This document shows, in pieces, positions 38,062 through 46,160 of a DNA stretch of 64,000 nucleotides. Source of the DNA: Flavobacterium sp. N502536 (GTDB taxonomy: Bacteria > Bacteroidota > Bacteroidia > Flavobacteriales > Flavobacteriaceae); assembly GCF_025947345.1 (NCBI RefSeq), contig NZ_CP110011.1, positions 2,914,001 to 2,978,000 of the forward strand, written 5' to 3'. A program made the position numbers and the translations under genes. The notes under the pieces are model-generated. The model did no database searches. It had not been told where the DNA came from and was given only the letters and a program-made list of their open reading frames with translations. Each line of letters begins with the position of its first letter. Within the stretch, counting starts at the first letter, position 1.

Positions 38062-39475
38062 GAGAATGTGGAATTGCTACAATAAATTTACTCCCGACCG
38101 TGTTTTCAGAGAAAACCGAAATAGTTCCTTTGATGTTTTCTAAAGCTTCTTTTGCAATGTAAAGACCTAATCCTGAACCTTTGTTTTTGTTTGTACCAAA
38201 ATACATCTCAAAAATACTGTCTTTAAATTCGTCTTTAATGCCAATTCCATTATCTGTTATTTCTATTTTATCATAGCCTTCATCTGTATAAGTTTTAATC
38301 GAAATAAACATTTCGGGTTTATTGACATCGGCATATTTGATGGCATTTGAAAGCAAATTCGAAATAATGATTCTTAAACGCAAGTCATCGCTTTGGATGA
38401 TATCGACCAATAATTCCTTTTTAAAATTTATTTTGTTGGCATTTTCGATATGCATCAATTGCAAAATAGATTCGTCAATTAATTCCTTTAAGCTCACAGG
38501 TTCGATTACAACCTGTTTTCGTTTGTTTTTAGAGTAATCTATAATGTCAATTATAAACTGATCCTGTTTGGTGAGACTTTTATGCATCAGTGTTAAATAG
38601 TCTCTGATTTGATCAATATCATCTTCAAGCTGCGTAATTTCGATCAGACCTTTTAAGGACGTTATAGGCGATCTCAAATCGTGAGAGGCACTATAAACAA
38701 AACGATCCAGCTCGTGATTGACAAGGAGCAGGTTTTCGTTTTTTTCTTCAATTTCTTTCTTGGAAATCAGTAAGCGTTTTACCATAATCGCGTAGTACGA
38801 ACATACGCTTATCACGATAATCAGAATAAAAACAATATTGGTTATAATAAGAAGGCTCTTGATTTTTCGTGTTCCCTCTCCCAAAGTATTCAGGAAGTTA
38901 CGTTCGTTAATAGTCAGTTTGTCGCTGATGATACTAATTTCGTTTAGAAATTTTTGTTGACTGGCGGGGGTCAGACGATTTTGTTTTATCTCGGCATCTA
39001 CCTGCTGACCCAGCGTAGCTAATTTGAATATTAATTCGTCGCCCTGACCCCATTCGTGAATTGCTTTTGCTAAAAAGGATACATCTTTAAAGTTTACAAA
39101 GAGCCAGATAATATCGTCCAGATCCTCTTCGTGATTTCGTCCCGTGAGAAATCCTTGCCGGGCAGTTTCGCTATCTCCTTCTTTTAAAAGAGCTCTTCTG
39201 GCGATGCCGTCCCCCTGAGGTACTTTTAATTCCTGAGAAAAGAGTTTCCATTGGTTGGGATCTTTAGTAAAAAGATACATAATGAGATATCGTGCCGCGT
39301 CTTTTTGTCCTTTTGAATAATGTGATTCCCCATTAACATAAGCCCTGTTGGCAGATAATATTTTGATTGTAAAAAAGTTGATGCAGATCAGTAAAGCGCA
39401 GGAAATAAATACAATTATCAGGGGAATGAAAACATTCGGGAAACGTGTATTTTTAAAAAACGGACTCTTAGACAT
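38051..39475 (-). CDS. Membrane sensor histidine kinase
   Basis: I prefer the ATG at 39475 (MSKSPFFKNTRFPNVFIPLI), which puts the first membrane helix near the N-terminus; the frame extends to 39604 but that extension is basic and unstructured. The 474-residue protein has two membrane helices (about 15-38 and 205-230 of the longer numbering) enclosing an extracytoplasmic helical sensor region. Then come a coiled linker, a HisKA domain with FVYSASHDLRSPITSLKGLI, and a HATPase with ITDNGIGIKDEF and GSGLGLYIAKEAL. The external region suggests a four-helix ligand sensor. The coupled response regulator follows. Confidence 0.88.
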   Translation of the reverse strand: MSKSPFFKNTRFPNVFIPLIIVFISCALLICINFFTIKILSANRAYVNGESHYSKGQKDAARYLIMYLFTKDPNQWKLFSQELKVPQGDGIARRALLKEGDSETARQGFLTGRNHEEDLDDIIWLFVNFKDVSFLAKAIHEWGQGDELIFKLATLGQQVDAEIKQNRLTPASQQKFLNEISIISDKLTINERNFLNTLGEGTRKIKSLLIITNIVFILIIVISVCSYYAIMVKRLLISKKEIEEKNENLLLVNHELDRFVYSASHDLRSPITSLKGLIEITQLEDDIDQIRDYLTLMHKSLTKQDQFIIDIIDYSKNKRKQVVIEPVSLKELIDESILQLMHIENANKINFKKELLVDIIQSDDLRLRIIISNLLSNAIKYADVNKPEMFISIKTYTDEGYDKIEITDNGIGIKDEFKDSIFEMYFGTNKNKGSGLGLYIAKEALENIKGTISVFSENTVGSKFIVAIPHSHAN

Positions 39476-39978
39476 AATTTTCAGATTTGGAGGTTCATGC
39501 TGCTTTTTCTTTATCTGGTAAGAGTACTTAATGATCGAAGGTGTCTTTCTGAGAAAAAGCAGGTTACTGAGAGTTTTGTTTTTTAACGGTTTTGAAATAA
39601 ACAATTGTTAATAAAAACTTAATTTCCTAAGATTGATTTGCGCCTTTATAAATTTAATAAAAAAACGATATAGTTTTACAAATGAGCTAGTTTTTCTTGT
39701 TAATTTTATTTTTCACGTTGTTTTTTTATATAATTTAATGTTATAGCGTATTTTATTTTTGTTTTTCGAATTTTGATCCATTAGGGGGCATTGTATGGCG
39801 CAAAACTTAATTTAGAAATGGAAAAATAACACAAATAAAAATATCCTGAAATGCGTTATTGTTTTGTTTAACAATTCTTCATGTCGTTTAAAACGTAGTT
39901 CTTTTTATAGCTTATTAAAAAAGCTACAACTTTTTGGTGAGTTGTAGCTTCTAAATATTTAAGGTAAGACAGTATGTT
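39476..39978. other. AT-rich intergenic region
   Basis: About 500 bp upstream of the histidine kinase contain no convincing gene. A TATTTTTG core is present near 39754 but faces the wrong way for the kinase. The terminator of the next - strand gene is at 39921-39950. Confidence 0.5.
39921..39950 (-). terminator. Terminator of the 39.98-kb hypothetical gene
   Basis: AAGCTACAACT at 39921-39931 and AGTTGTAGCTT at 39940-39950 form a perfect 11-bp stem with an 8-nt loop. On the - strand it runs into TTTTTTAATAAGC. Confidence 0.9.
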
Positions 39979-40380
39979 TTATTCAAATTCATGCCAAAAA
40001 TGTTCACAGCCATTTTTACATTCGGTATTTCTTCGTTCAGTATCTGTAATTTTAAAAATCCAGAGTAATGAGGTTAAAACTTTTTTATTTTCGTTTTCAG
40101 GAAGTTCCGCTAGTTTATAAAAGGCAATTCGTGTTGGGTAATTTTTTAAAAGTACAATCGGGGTATAGGTTGATTTTAATGGAATGGTATGAAGCGCCTG
40201 CTGATAAGTTTCGGTATCATAATGAGTTTTCTCAGGAATGGCGTTGTATATATAGTTTTTTAAAGTTGTAAACAGCCTTTCGAAATCATAATGGGGATCT
40301 TCTAATAAAAGTTGTATTCCAAGATTAAAGTCTATTTTATCCTGCGCAACCTTGTTGATTATCTCTTCTTCTTTAGACAT
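39979..40380 (-). CDS. Uncharacterised small protein, possibly DUF5958-like
   Basis: The start at 40380 (MSKEEEIINKVAQDKIDFNL) gives 133 residues; an ATG three codons upstream is also possible. The protein has no signal peptide or membrane helix and is mostly helical by eye. Its C-terminus is distinctive: ITDTERRNTECKNGCEHFWH has a C-x3-C pair plus two His residues and could hold a metal. From memory it resembles the DUF5958 family, small proteins of unknown role common in Flavobacterium, sometimes near toxin-immunity genes. I am not sure of that assignment. It has its own terminator. Confidence 0.7.
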   Translation of the reverse strand: MSKEEEIINKVAQDKIDFNLGIQLLLEDPHYDFERLFTTLKNYIYNAIPEKTHYDTETYQQALHTIPLKSTYTPIVLLKNYPTRIAFYKLAELPENENKKVLTSLLWIFKITDTERRNTECKNGCEHFWHEFE

Positions 40381-40494
40381 TTGGTACATAAAGATATTTT
40401 AATTCTATTTTATAGATTGTTGTCTTGAAATCTTGAATTTTAAGTAGTGCTAAAATATAAAATATCTTTTTCAATTGTTTAGAAGGTGTCGTTC

Positions 40495-40914
40495 CTATTG
40501 TCCTTTTTTGTATTCTTGAATATCCTGAGAACCATCACTAAAAGTTTGAATTATAGAAAGTTTATTTTTGTTTTCAATAAAATTTATTTTTTCGTCATAT
40601 TGAGAATTTCTCCATCTTCCATCTATATTTGACCAAAGAATTTTAGTGCCATAAAATTTTATTTTATAATCGAATTTCCTTCTATCTGATTTTCTAATAT
40701 AGGATACATAGTATAAGTTCCCTTTTTTAATTGCAGTGATTATTTTAGGTTGTTGCCCCATAATAGACGCCATAGTATATCGGGCAATATCTTCATAAGT
40801 AAAAGTCTTTAATGTAGTTTTTTCTACTTTATTTGTTTCTTTAATGGTGATTTCTTTTTCTTGTTTGCTACTAAGAGTAAGAATGAGAATTAAAAGAGGA
40901 ATAATTAATTTCAT
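40495..40914 (-). CDS. Secreted hypothetical protein
   Basis: The 139-residue protein begins with a hydrophobic signal (MKLIIPLLILILTLSS) with no lipobox cysteine. The rest is a small, lysine-rich, mixed alpha/beta domain containing FTYEDIARYTMASIMGQQPK, YYVSYIRKSDRRKFDYKIKF and FSDGSQDIQEYKKGQ. It resembles the short exported proteins of unknown function frequent in Flavobacterium. It lies 38 bp downstream of a lipoprotein gene in the same direction, so the two may be cotranscribed. Function not recognised. Confidence 0.7.
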   Translation of the reverse strand: MKLIIPLLILILTLSSKQEKEITIKETNKVEKTTLKTFTYEDIARYTMASIMGQQPKIITAIKKGNLYYVSYIRKSDRRKFDYKIKFYGTKILWSNIDGRWRNSQYDEKINFIENKNKLSIIQTFSDGSQDIQEYKKGQ

Positions 40915-40952
40915 GTTTTTTTGATTTAGATAATTTTAGGGATGTTTTTGAT

Positions 40953-41351
40953 TTATCTCCTTCTTGGAGCACTTCGCGTATGTGGAGCAACATAAGTTCC
41001 ATTTTTTCTTGTATAACCTTTTACCTGAACGGACCCTCCTGAAGAGCTTCTTATTGAGGATTTAGTGTAACTACTGCCCGAGGAATTGTTATTGTCTGAA
41101 GTGCTGGAAAAACTTGAATTGCTATAGGCAGGATTTATAGCCCATCCTTTAAAATTTTGCCACTTTATTTTTCTTGCTTTTTTATCACTTCTATTAATGT
41201 ATGCGCCAGATCCTTTTGGAATTACGGTAACTGATTCTTTTCCATTTTCCGAAGTGAAAATCGGAGTATCTTCATCGATGTTGACAAAATAATAATTGGT
41301 AGCACAGGAATTAAGGACAAATAATAATAAGATTAGTGAGATTTTTTTCAT
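40953..41351 (-). CDS. Lipoprotein with SH3-like domain and basic C-terminal motif
   Basis: The 132-residue protein has a lipobox (LNSC, Cys17). An SH3-like beta region follows (about 20-80, including TPIFTSENGKESVTVIPKGS and KIKWQNFKGWAINPAY), then a serine/asparagine-rich linker (about 80-110). It ends in the motif VKGYTRKNGTYVAPHTRSAP, which recurs at the C-terminus of many small exported Bacteroidetes proteins. The SH3-like part suggests binding to cell-wall or protein partners. A -7 box lies upstream at 41392-41399. Confidence 0.75.
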   Translation of the reverse strand: MKKISLILLLFVLNSCATNYYFVNIDEDTPIFTSENGKESVTVIPKGSGAYINRSDKKARKIKWQNFKGWAINPAYSNSSFSSTSDNNNSSGSSYTKSSIRSSSGGSVQVKGYTRKNGTYVAPHTRSAPRRR

Positions 41352-41683
41352 AGTTATTTGATTAAAGTAGATTAATATTCTTTTAGTATGTCAAATGTAA
41401 ACAGGTGAAGAAGTATTATTTTATGGAAATCCGTAAACGCAATTATTATTTAAAAGGTCTGATAAAAACAATGTTGATGTGAAGGATAGAGGTGGTCTCC
41501 TTTAGTAAAGAAAAACAGAATAAAAGATAGAGTCGGAAGCCCAACCCGGAAGGACACGCCCAATTTACTTTAGACTTTTGGAATTTGGAATTTAGAATTT
41601 GGAATTTGAATTTTGGTATCTAAAAATTGAAAACTAAAATTTAAGAAAAAAGTATATCTTTAACCAACCAAAAAACTATAATT
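41352..41683. other. Intergenic region with low-complexity word repeat
   Basis: The 332-bp gap holds the -7 box of the lipoprotein gene and, at 41579-41616, iterated GGAATTT words (TTTGGAATTTGGAATTTAG and onward) followed by a partial complement. No gene is visible. Confidence 0.6.
41392..41399 (-). promoter_or_regulatory. Promoter -7 element of the lipoprotein gene
   Basis: On the - strand TACATTTG matches TAnnTTTG, 41 bp before the ATG at 41351. Confidence 0.5.
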
Positions 41684-43096
41684 ATGCAAGAAAACGACCA
41701 GGAAGATTTTAAAAGAGAACTGGGATTATTAGACGGAACCATGCTTGTGGTAGGTTCTATGATTGGATCAGGAATATTTATCGTGAGCGCCGATATCACC
41801 AGACAAGTAGGCTCAGCAGGATGGTTAACGCTAATTTGGCTCCTTTCAGGACTGATTACGGTAATAGCTGCTGTGAGTTACGGCGAGCTTAGCGCAATGT
41901 TTCCAAAAGCCGGAGGACAATATGTGTACCTAAAGGAAGCTTACAATAAACTAATTGCCTTTTTGTATGGCTGGAGTTTTTTTGCTGTAATCCAGACCGG
42001 AACGATTGCTGCGGTTGGAGTGGCTTTCTCAAAGTTTGCAGCTTATTTGTATGAGCCATTGAGCGATGAAAATATACTTTATGAACTGGGGGCTTTTAAG
42101 CTCAACGCCGCTCAGTTGGTTTCGATTTTTACCATTGTTGTATTAACCCTGATTAATAGCCGCGGGGTGAAGAATGGAAAAATTCTGCAAACCGTTCTGA
42201 CTATTATCAAAATTTTATCTTTACTTGGTTTAATCGTTTTTGGATTAACATTAGGCGCAAAAGCTTCGATTTGGGATGCCAATTGGGGCGCTAATGCCTG
42301 GGCAACACGTACCTATAATGCAGAAAGTGGCTCGTGGCTGCCTATTAGCGGAACAGCTTTGATTAGTGGAATTTCGGCCGCCATGGTAGGTTCGTTATTT
42401 TCCAGTGATGCCTGGAATGGGGTTACTTTTATTGCGGGTGAAATTAAAAACCCAAAGCGTAACGTAGGTTTCAGTTTGTTCTTAGGAACTTTTATTGTAA
42501 CGATCATCTATGTTTTGACCAATTTAATGTATTTGGCGGTAGTTCCGTTAGACGAGATCGCTACAGCCAAATCAGACCGTGTAGCGGTAGTGGCTTCGCA
42601 TTATATTTTTGGTAATATTGGTACGCTCATTATTGCGATCATGATCATGATTTCGACTTTTGCCTGCAACAACGGACTCATTATGGCTGGTGCAAGGGTA
42701 TATTATACCATGGCAAAGGATGGCCTTTTCTTTAAAAAAGCAGCCGTTTTGAACGAATCAAGTGTTCCGGGCTGGGCTTTGTGGGCACAGTGTTTCTGGG
42801 CTTCTGCTTTGTGTCTGACAGGAAAGTATGGCGATTTATTAGATTTTGTAATTATCATTGTATTGATTTTTTACATTTTAACCATTTATGGAATTTTCAT
42901 CTTGAGGAAAAAAATGCCGGAAGCCGAAAGACCCTATAGAGCCTTTGGATACCCATTTTTACCAATGCTGTACATTGTAATTGCAACTGCCATTTGTATT
43001 TCGCTGTTGCTTACCAAATTCTCAACCTGTGGATGGGGAGTTTTGATTATGTTAACGGGAATTCCGGTGTATTACTTGACGAAACCGAAAGAATAA
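41684..43096 (+). CDS. Amino-acid permease, APC family
   Basis: The 470-residue membrane protein has about 12 helices and the APC-superfamily signature in helix 1, GSMIGSGIFIVSADI, with the unwound G-S/G-I-G segment that binds the substrate amino group. Further APC marks are GELSAMFPKAGGQYVYLKEA in helix 3 and RVYYTMAKDGLFFKKAA in the helix 8 region. The closest match by eye is the LAT-like branch of neutral amino-acid exchangers; substrate is uncertain. The gene is monocistronic, with a terminator at 43171-43199. Confidence 0.9.
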   Translation: MQENDQEDFKRELGLLDGTMLVVGSMIGSGIFIVSADITRQVGSAGWLTLIWLLSGLITVIAAVSYGELSAMFPKAGGQYVYLKEAYNKLIAFLYGWSFFAVIQTGTIAAVGVAFSKFAAYLYEPLSDENILYELGAFKLNAAQLVSIFTIVVLTLINSRGVKNGKILQTVLTIIKILSLLGLIVFGLTLGAKASIWDANWGANAWATRTYNAESGSWLPISGTALISGISAAMVGSLFSSDAWNGVTFIAGEIKNPKRNVGFSLFLGTFIVTIIYVLTNLMYLAVVPLDEIATAKSDRVAVVASHYIFGNIGTLIIAIMIMISTFACNNGLIMAGARVYYTMAKDGLFFKKAAVLNESSVPGWALWAQCFWASALCLTGKYGDLLDFVIIIVLIFYILTIYGIFILRKKMPEAERPYRAFGYPFLPMLYIVIATAICISLLLTKFSTCGWGVLIMLTGIPVYYLTKPKE

Positions 43097-43170
43097 CATT
43101 AAAGTTACATAGATTCAGAGGGGCAAAGGTTCAAAGGTTTGGTGAACTGTAAATTTGTCTGCAAAATATA

Positions 43171-43199
43171 AATGCCTTGTTTTTAGCAAGGCATTTTTT
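43171..43199 (+). terminator. Terminator of the permease gene
   Basis: AATGCCTTG and CAAGGCATT form a perfect 9-bp stem with a 7-nt loop and a T6 tail. Confidence 0.92.
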
Positions 43200-43240
43200 G
43201 TATACGGTTTGGAGGAATAAAAAATCAGTAGGCTAAAAAA

Positions 43241-43279
43241 AAACACTACTAATCTGCAAAAGCAAAAGGAGTAGTGTTT
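43241..43279 (-). terminator. Terminator of the DUF1810 gene
   Basis: AAACACTACT at 43241-43250 and AGTAGTGTTT at 43270-43279 form a perfect 10-bp stem. On the - strand it is followed by a run of T. Confidence 0.88.
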
Positions 43280-43318
43280 CTTAAATGTAAATAATCTAAA
43301 AAAGCGGGCTTATGCAAA

Positions 43319-43780
43319 CTAAGCCATTTCAGCTTCAACAGATGATTCTATAGTTGAATTAATAATAGACAATGTAAGAGGATCCGTTTCTCCTGAGAAA
43401 AAAGCATCTAAAATTTCCTGAAATACAGGATTTGTATTTTCTACCAAAGAGAAAAGTGTCATAGACGAACGTAATTTACGCGCATTTAAATCACCTAAAA
43501 TTCCATCGGCTGACTTTCTTTTAAAAGTTAAAAACAGTTCTGAAATTTCGATAAGATGTTTTCCTAAAATTGGGTGTTCTAAAAAGTCGGTTGCTTCTTT
43601 TAGATCGTTAATGGCATAATAATTTGCAGTATCACTCTTACCCAATCCTTTAATTTGAGGAAAAATGAACCACATCCAGTGTGTCTCCTTTTTTCCTTTT
43701 TTAATTTCAGAAAGGGCAGTAAGATAAAGTTTGTTTTGCGCATCTAAAAAACGCATTAAATCATTGTTTGAATAAGCCAT
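43319..43780 (-). CDS. DUF1810 family protein
   Basis: The 153-residue soluble protein matches DUF1810: the signature ETHWMWFIFPQIKGLGKSDT, then YYAINDLKEATDFLEHPILG and a C-terminal helical part with LRSSMTLFSLVENTNPVFQE. Family members are often annotated as calpastatins without evidence, and the biochemical role is unknown; some occur beside NADAR or macrodomain proteins involved in ADP-ribose chemistry, which is not the case here. The gene has a -7 box at 43810-43817 and its own terminator. Confidence 0.88.
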   Translation of the reverse strand: MAYSNNDLMRFLDAQNKLYLTALSEIKKGKKETHWMWFIFPQIKGLGKSDTANYYAINDLKEATDFLEHPILGKHLIEISELFLTFKRKSADGILGDLNARKLRSSMTLFSLVENTNPVFQEILDAFFSGETDPLTLSIINSTIESSVEAEMA

Positions 43781-43809
43781 TGTGGTAATGTATATGTAAA
43801 AAAAGGTTG

Positions 43810-43817
43810 CAAAAGTA
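43810..43817 (-). promoter_or_regulatory. Promoter -7 element of the DUF1810 gene
   Basis: On the - strand TACTTTTG matches TAnnTTTG, 29 bp before the ATG, in a TTTTGCAACC context nearly identical to that upstream of prfC. Confidence 0.55.
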
Positions 43818-43954
43818 GTAAAAAAGATAGGGTTTGCCTAATAAAAGGTTCATACACTGAGTATTTTAACTTTTAGAGGAGGAATTTTCTACACTATTTT
43901 ACAGTAGAAATAACGCCCTTTGAGTTATTATATTTCAGGACAAGTTTTACAAAA

Positions 43955-44581
43955 TCAACTTTTTCGGTTGGTTCTCCTAAAGGTCAGGTTGATCCTGGGT
44001 AAAACATCACGAGCAGTTTTGGGAACCTGATGTTGCCAAAAACTATTAGTCGTTCCGGACATTAATAGAAAAGAACCATGATGCAGCGGAATCTCTACTT
44101 GTGGAATTTCTTTTCGGAATTTATGACGCAATCGGAACATTCGGGTTTCGCCAAAAGTGACCGAAGCAATAATTGGGTTTGGTCCGGTGTTATGTTCTTT
44201 GTCGCTGTGCCAGGAAACACCATCATTGCCATCTCGATATAAATTAAGCAGCAGACTATTAAATTCGAGTTGGGTTTCTCTTTCGACACGTCCTCTAATC
44301 CTTAACAATTCATAAGTCCAGTCAGGACCATTTTGATCTGCTCCAACATTATCTTTGTCTTCGTACCAGGAAATCATTCGGGGAGCTGTAACAATTTTAT
44401 CATACATTTCCATTTCATATTCTCTCCATTTCGTTTGACGTAGTAATTTTTCGTAAAAACGATCAGATTCTTCTTTACTGAAGAAGTTATCGATCAAAAT
44501 AAGTTCTGCATCAGGCAGGTCAAATATCTTTTTTCCTTCCAAACCTGTGGCAAATAATTCGGTATCGCTAAATAGTGTCAT
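43955..44581 (-). CDS. alkB: AlkB-like Fe(II)/2-oxoglutarate dioxygenase
   Basis: The 208-residue protein has the AlkB double-stranded beta helix. Iron ligands are His125 and Asp127 in GVSWHSDKEHN and His184 in SFWQHQVP; 2-oxoglutarate would bind Arg196 in LPRINLTFR. The substrate-lid segment includes APRMISWYEDKD. The length and sequence resemble the ALKBH2/3-like bacterial branch that demethylates 1-methyladenine and 3-methylcytosine in DNA or RNA. It lies 48 bp downstream of the exonuclease/GIY-YIG gene and is the last member of a four-gene DNA-repair run. Confidence 0.92.
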   Translation of the reverse strand: MTLFSDTELFATGLEGKKIFDLPDAELILIDNFFSKEESDRFYEKLLRQTKWREYEMEMYDKIVTAPRMISWYEDKDNVGADQNGPDWTYELLRIRGRVERETQLEFNSLLLNLYRDGNDGVSWHSDKEHNTGPNPIIASVTFGETRMFRLRHKFRKEIPQVEIPLHHGSFLLMSGTTNSFWQHQVPKTARDVLPRINLTFRRTNRKS

Positions 44582-44629
44582 AAGTCAATACTTTAGGTTT
44601 ATAGCTCTATTTTAAAAATTAGGTTCGTT

Positions 44630-46018
44630 TTAGATCCTTGATTGTAGCAAATTTTTGTTGAAAAAAACTTTTCGGGGATTTTTCTCTGCATAAGCAAAAA
44701 TCAATTGCACAATGTATTGATTGCTTTTATAAGGCGTAGCATAATTTTTTACTTCGGAAGGATCGGTAATCGCAACATCCAACGGAATATATCCCATGCC
44801 ATAAAAATGACCGTTTTCTATCCAAATACAACTGCGTTCGTGTGCTGTTCTTCCTTTTTCTATAATGGCAAAAGTGGGTCTGTTGCTTAATAAAAAATCA
44901 ATAGCATTGTCGACTTGTTCATTGTGAAGGGAAACCTCCGGCAAATCTTTTACATCATTATTCTGAAAGGATTCTCCTTCTTCAGGTTTTGAATATTTGC
45001 AAAATCTATAATCAATTTCAAATCGTTCTGCTAAACCCCGCAGCATATTTGTTGCTTCGTGTAAACTACTGAAATGCTCAATACACGGCTGAAATTTATT
45101 GAGTTTCCCGATAGCCAGATATTTATATCCGTTGCGGGCTTCATATTCGTACAATCCAAATTTTGGTTCAAATCGTTTTAAAGCCCTGTTGTAAGTTGGC
45201 CAAAGGTGTTTAATTTCGGTACATTCTAACAGCAGCGCCATTAACTCGTTGCCACAAACTTCATAGGAAATAGAATAAATATCCCGTAAGAAATGTTGTC
45301 TTTGCGGATTAATTTTGTGACCGCTAAAATGAGAGGCAACACGTTTTTTTATATTAACCGCTTTTCCCACGTAGATTACTTTTTTTACCTCATTATAAAA
45401 ATAATAGACACCCGGTTTTTCGGGTAGTTGATTAAAATCTTCTGGCGGAAGGTTAGGAGGTAAACGCTGATCCTGTGCCGTGTTTTTGATCATTTGTTCG
45501 ATATGACCTTCCTCATCCCATTCGAGTAATCGCGAAAACAATATAGCGGTAGCATCTGCATCTCCGCCGGCGCGATGCTGGTTTTCTAAAGGGATGTCGA
45601 GCGAATTGCAAAGCTTTCCTAAACTATAGGAGGGAAAACCCGGTCTGATTTTTCGGGCTGCGCGAACGGTACATAACTTTCTGGCGGTCCATTTAAGACC
45701 TGCTTTTTCAAGTTCATGACGAACAAACGAATAATCAAAATTGACATTATGAGCCACAAAGATTCGATCGGTAAGCATCTCTAATACTTTATCTGAAATG
45801 TCATCGAAGATTGGCGCATTAGCTACCATTTCGTTATTAATTCCTGTTAAGGCAAAAATAGCAAGAGGTATTTCCTTCTGTGGGTTTACAAGTGTTTCAA
45901 AGCGGTCTGTTACTTTTTCGCCATCGTGAATGACAATGGCAATTTCTGTAATGCAGCTGCCACTGGCATTCCCGCCTGTGGTTTCAATATCGACTATGGC
46001 ATATTCTTGCTTTTTCAT
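44630..46018 (-). CDS. DEDDh exonuclease fused to a GIY-YIG nuclease domain
   Basis: The 462-residue protein has an N-terminal DnaQ-like 3'-5' exonuclease domain (residues 1-175) with catalytic Asp10 and Glu12 in VDIETTGG, a mid-domain Asp in HNVNFDYSFV, and His-Asp in HRAGGDADAT. It is followed by a UvrC/Cho-type GIY-YIG endonuclease domain (about 200-290) with GVYYFYNE, VIYVGKAVNIKKRV and a downstream Glu. The C-terminal 170 residues are not recognised. This fusion is known in Bacteroidetes and actinobacteria and is thought to act in excision repair. Its place beside a translesion polymerase pair and AlkB fits that view. Confidence 0.9.
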   Translation of the reverse strand: MKKQEYAIVDIETTGGNASGSCITEIAIVIHDGEKVTDRFETLVNPQKEIPLAIFALTGINNEMVANAPIFDDISDKVLEMLTDRIFVAHNVNFDYSFVRHELEKAGLKWTARKLCTVRAARKIRPGFPSYSLGKLCNSLDIPLENQHRAGGDADATAILFSRLLEWDEEGHIEQMIKNTAQDQRLPPNLPPEDFNQLPEKPGVYYFYNEVKKVIYVGKAVNIKKRVASHFSGHKINPQRQHFLRDIYSISYEVCGNELMALLLECTEIKHLWPTYNRALKRFEPKFGLYEYEARNGYKYLAIGKLNKFQPCIEHFSSLHEATNMLRGLAERFEIDYRFCKYSKPEEGESFQNNDVKDLPEVSLHNEQVDNAIDFLLSNRPTFAIIEKGRTAHERSCIWIENGHFYGMGYIPLDVAITDPSEVKNYATPYKSNQYIVQLIFAYAEKNPRKVFFNKNLLQSRI

Positions 46019-46050
46019 CTCATTTATATAACGTCAAACTTAATTTAATG

Positions 46051-46135
46051 TTTAAAACTTTAACACATAGGGACATAGTCGGCAAGTGAAACGCCTTTGT
46101 TATTATTTTGAAACTATGTTTCTATGTGTTTAAAA
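46051..46135. repeat. Inverted repeat, ACACATAG family
   Basis: The left arm (46051-46079, with TTTAAAACTTTAACACATAG) pairs with the right arm (46111-46135, CTATGTGTTTAAAA at its end). The same sequence family occurs in the kdpA-kdpB gap at 60.1-60.3 kb. Confidence 0.75.
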
Positions 46136-46160
46136 TATTATGCTCAACTGGTTATGTGTT

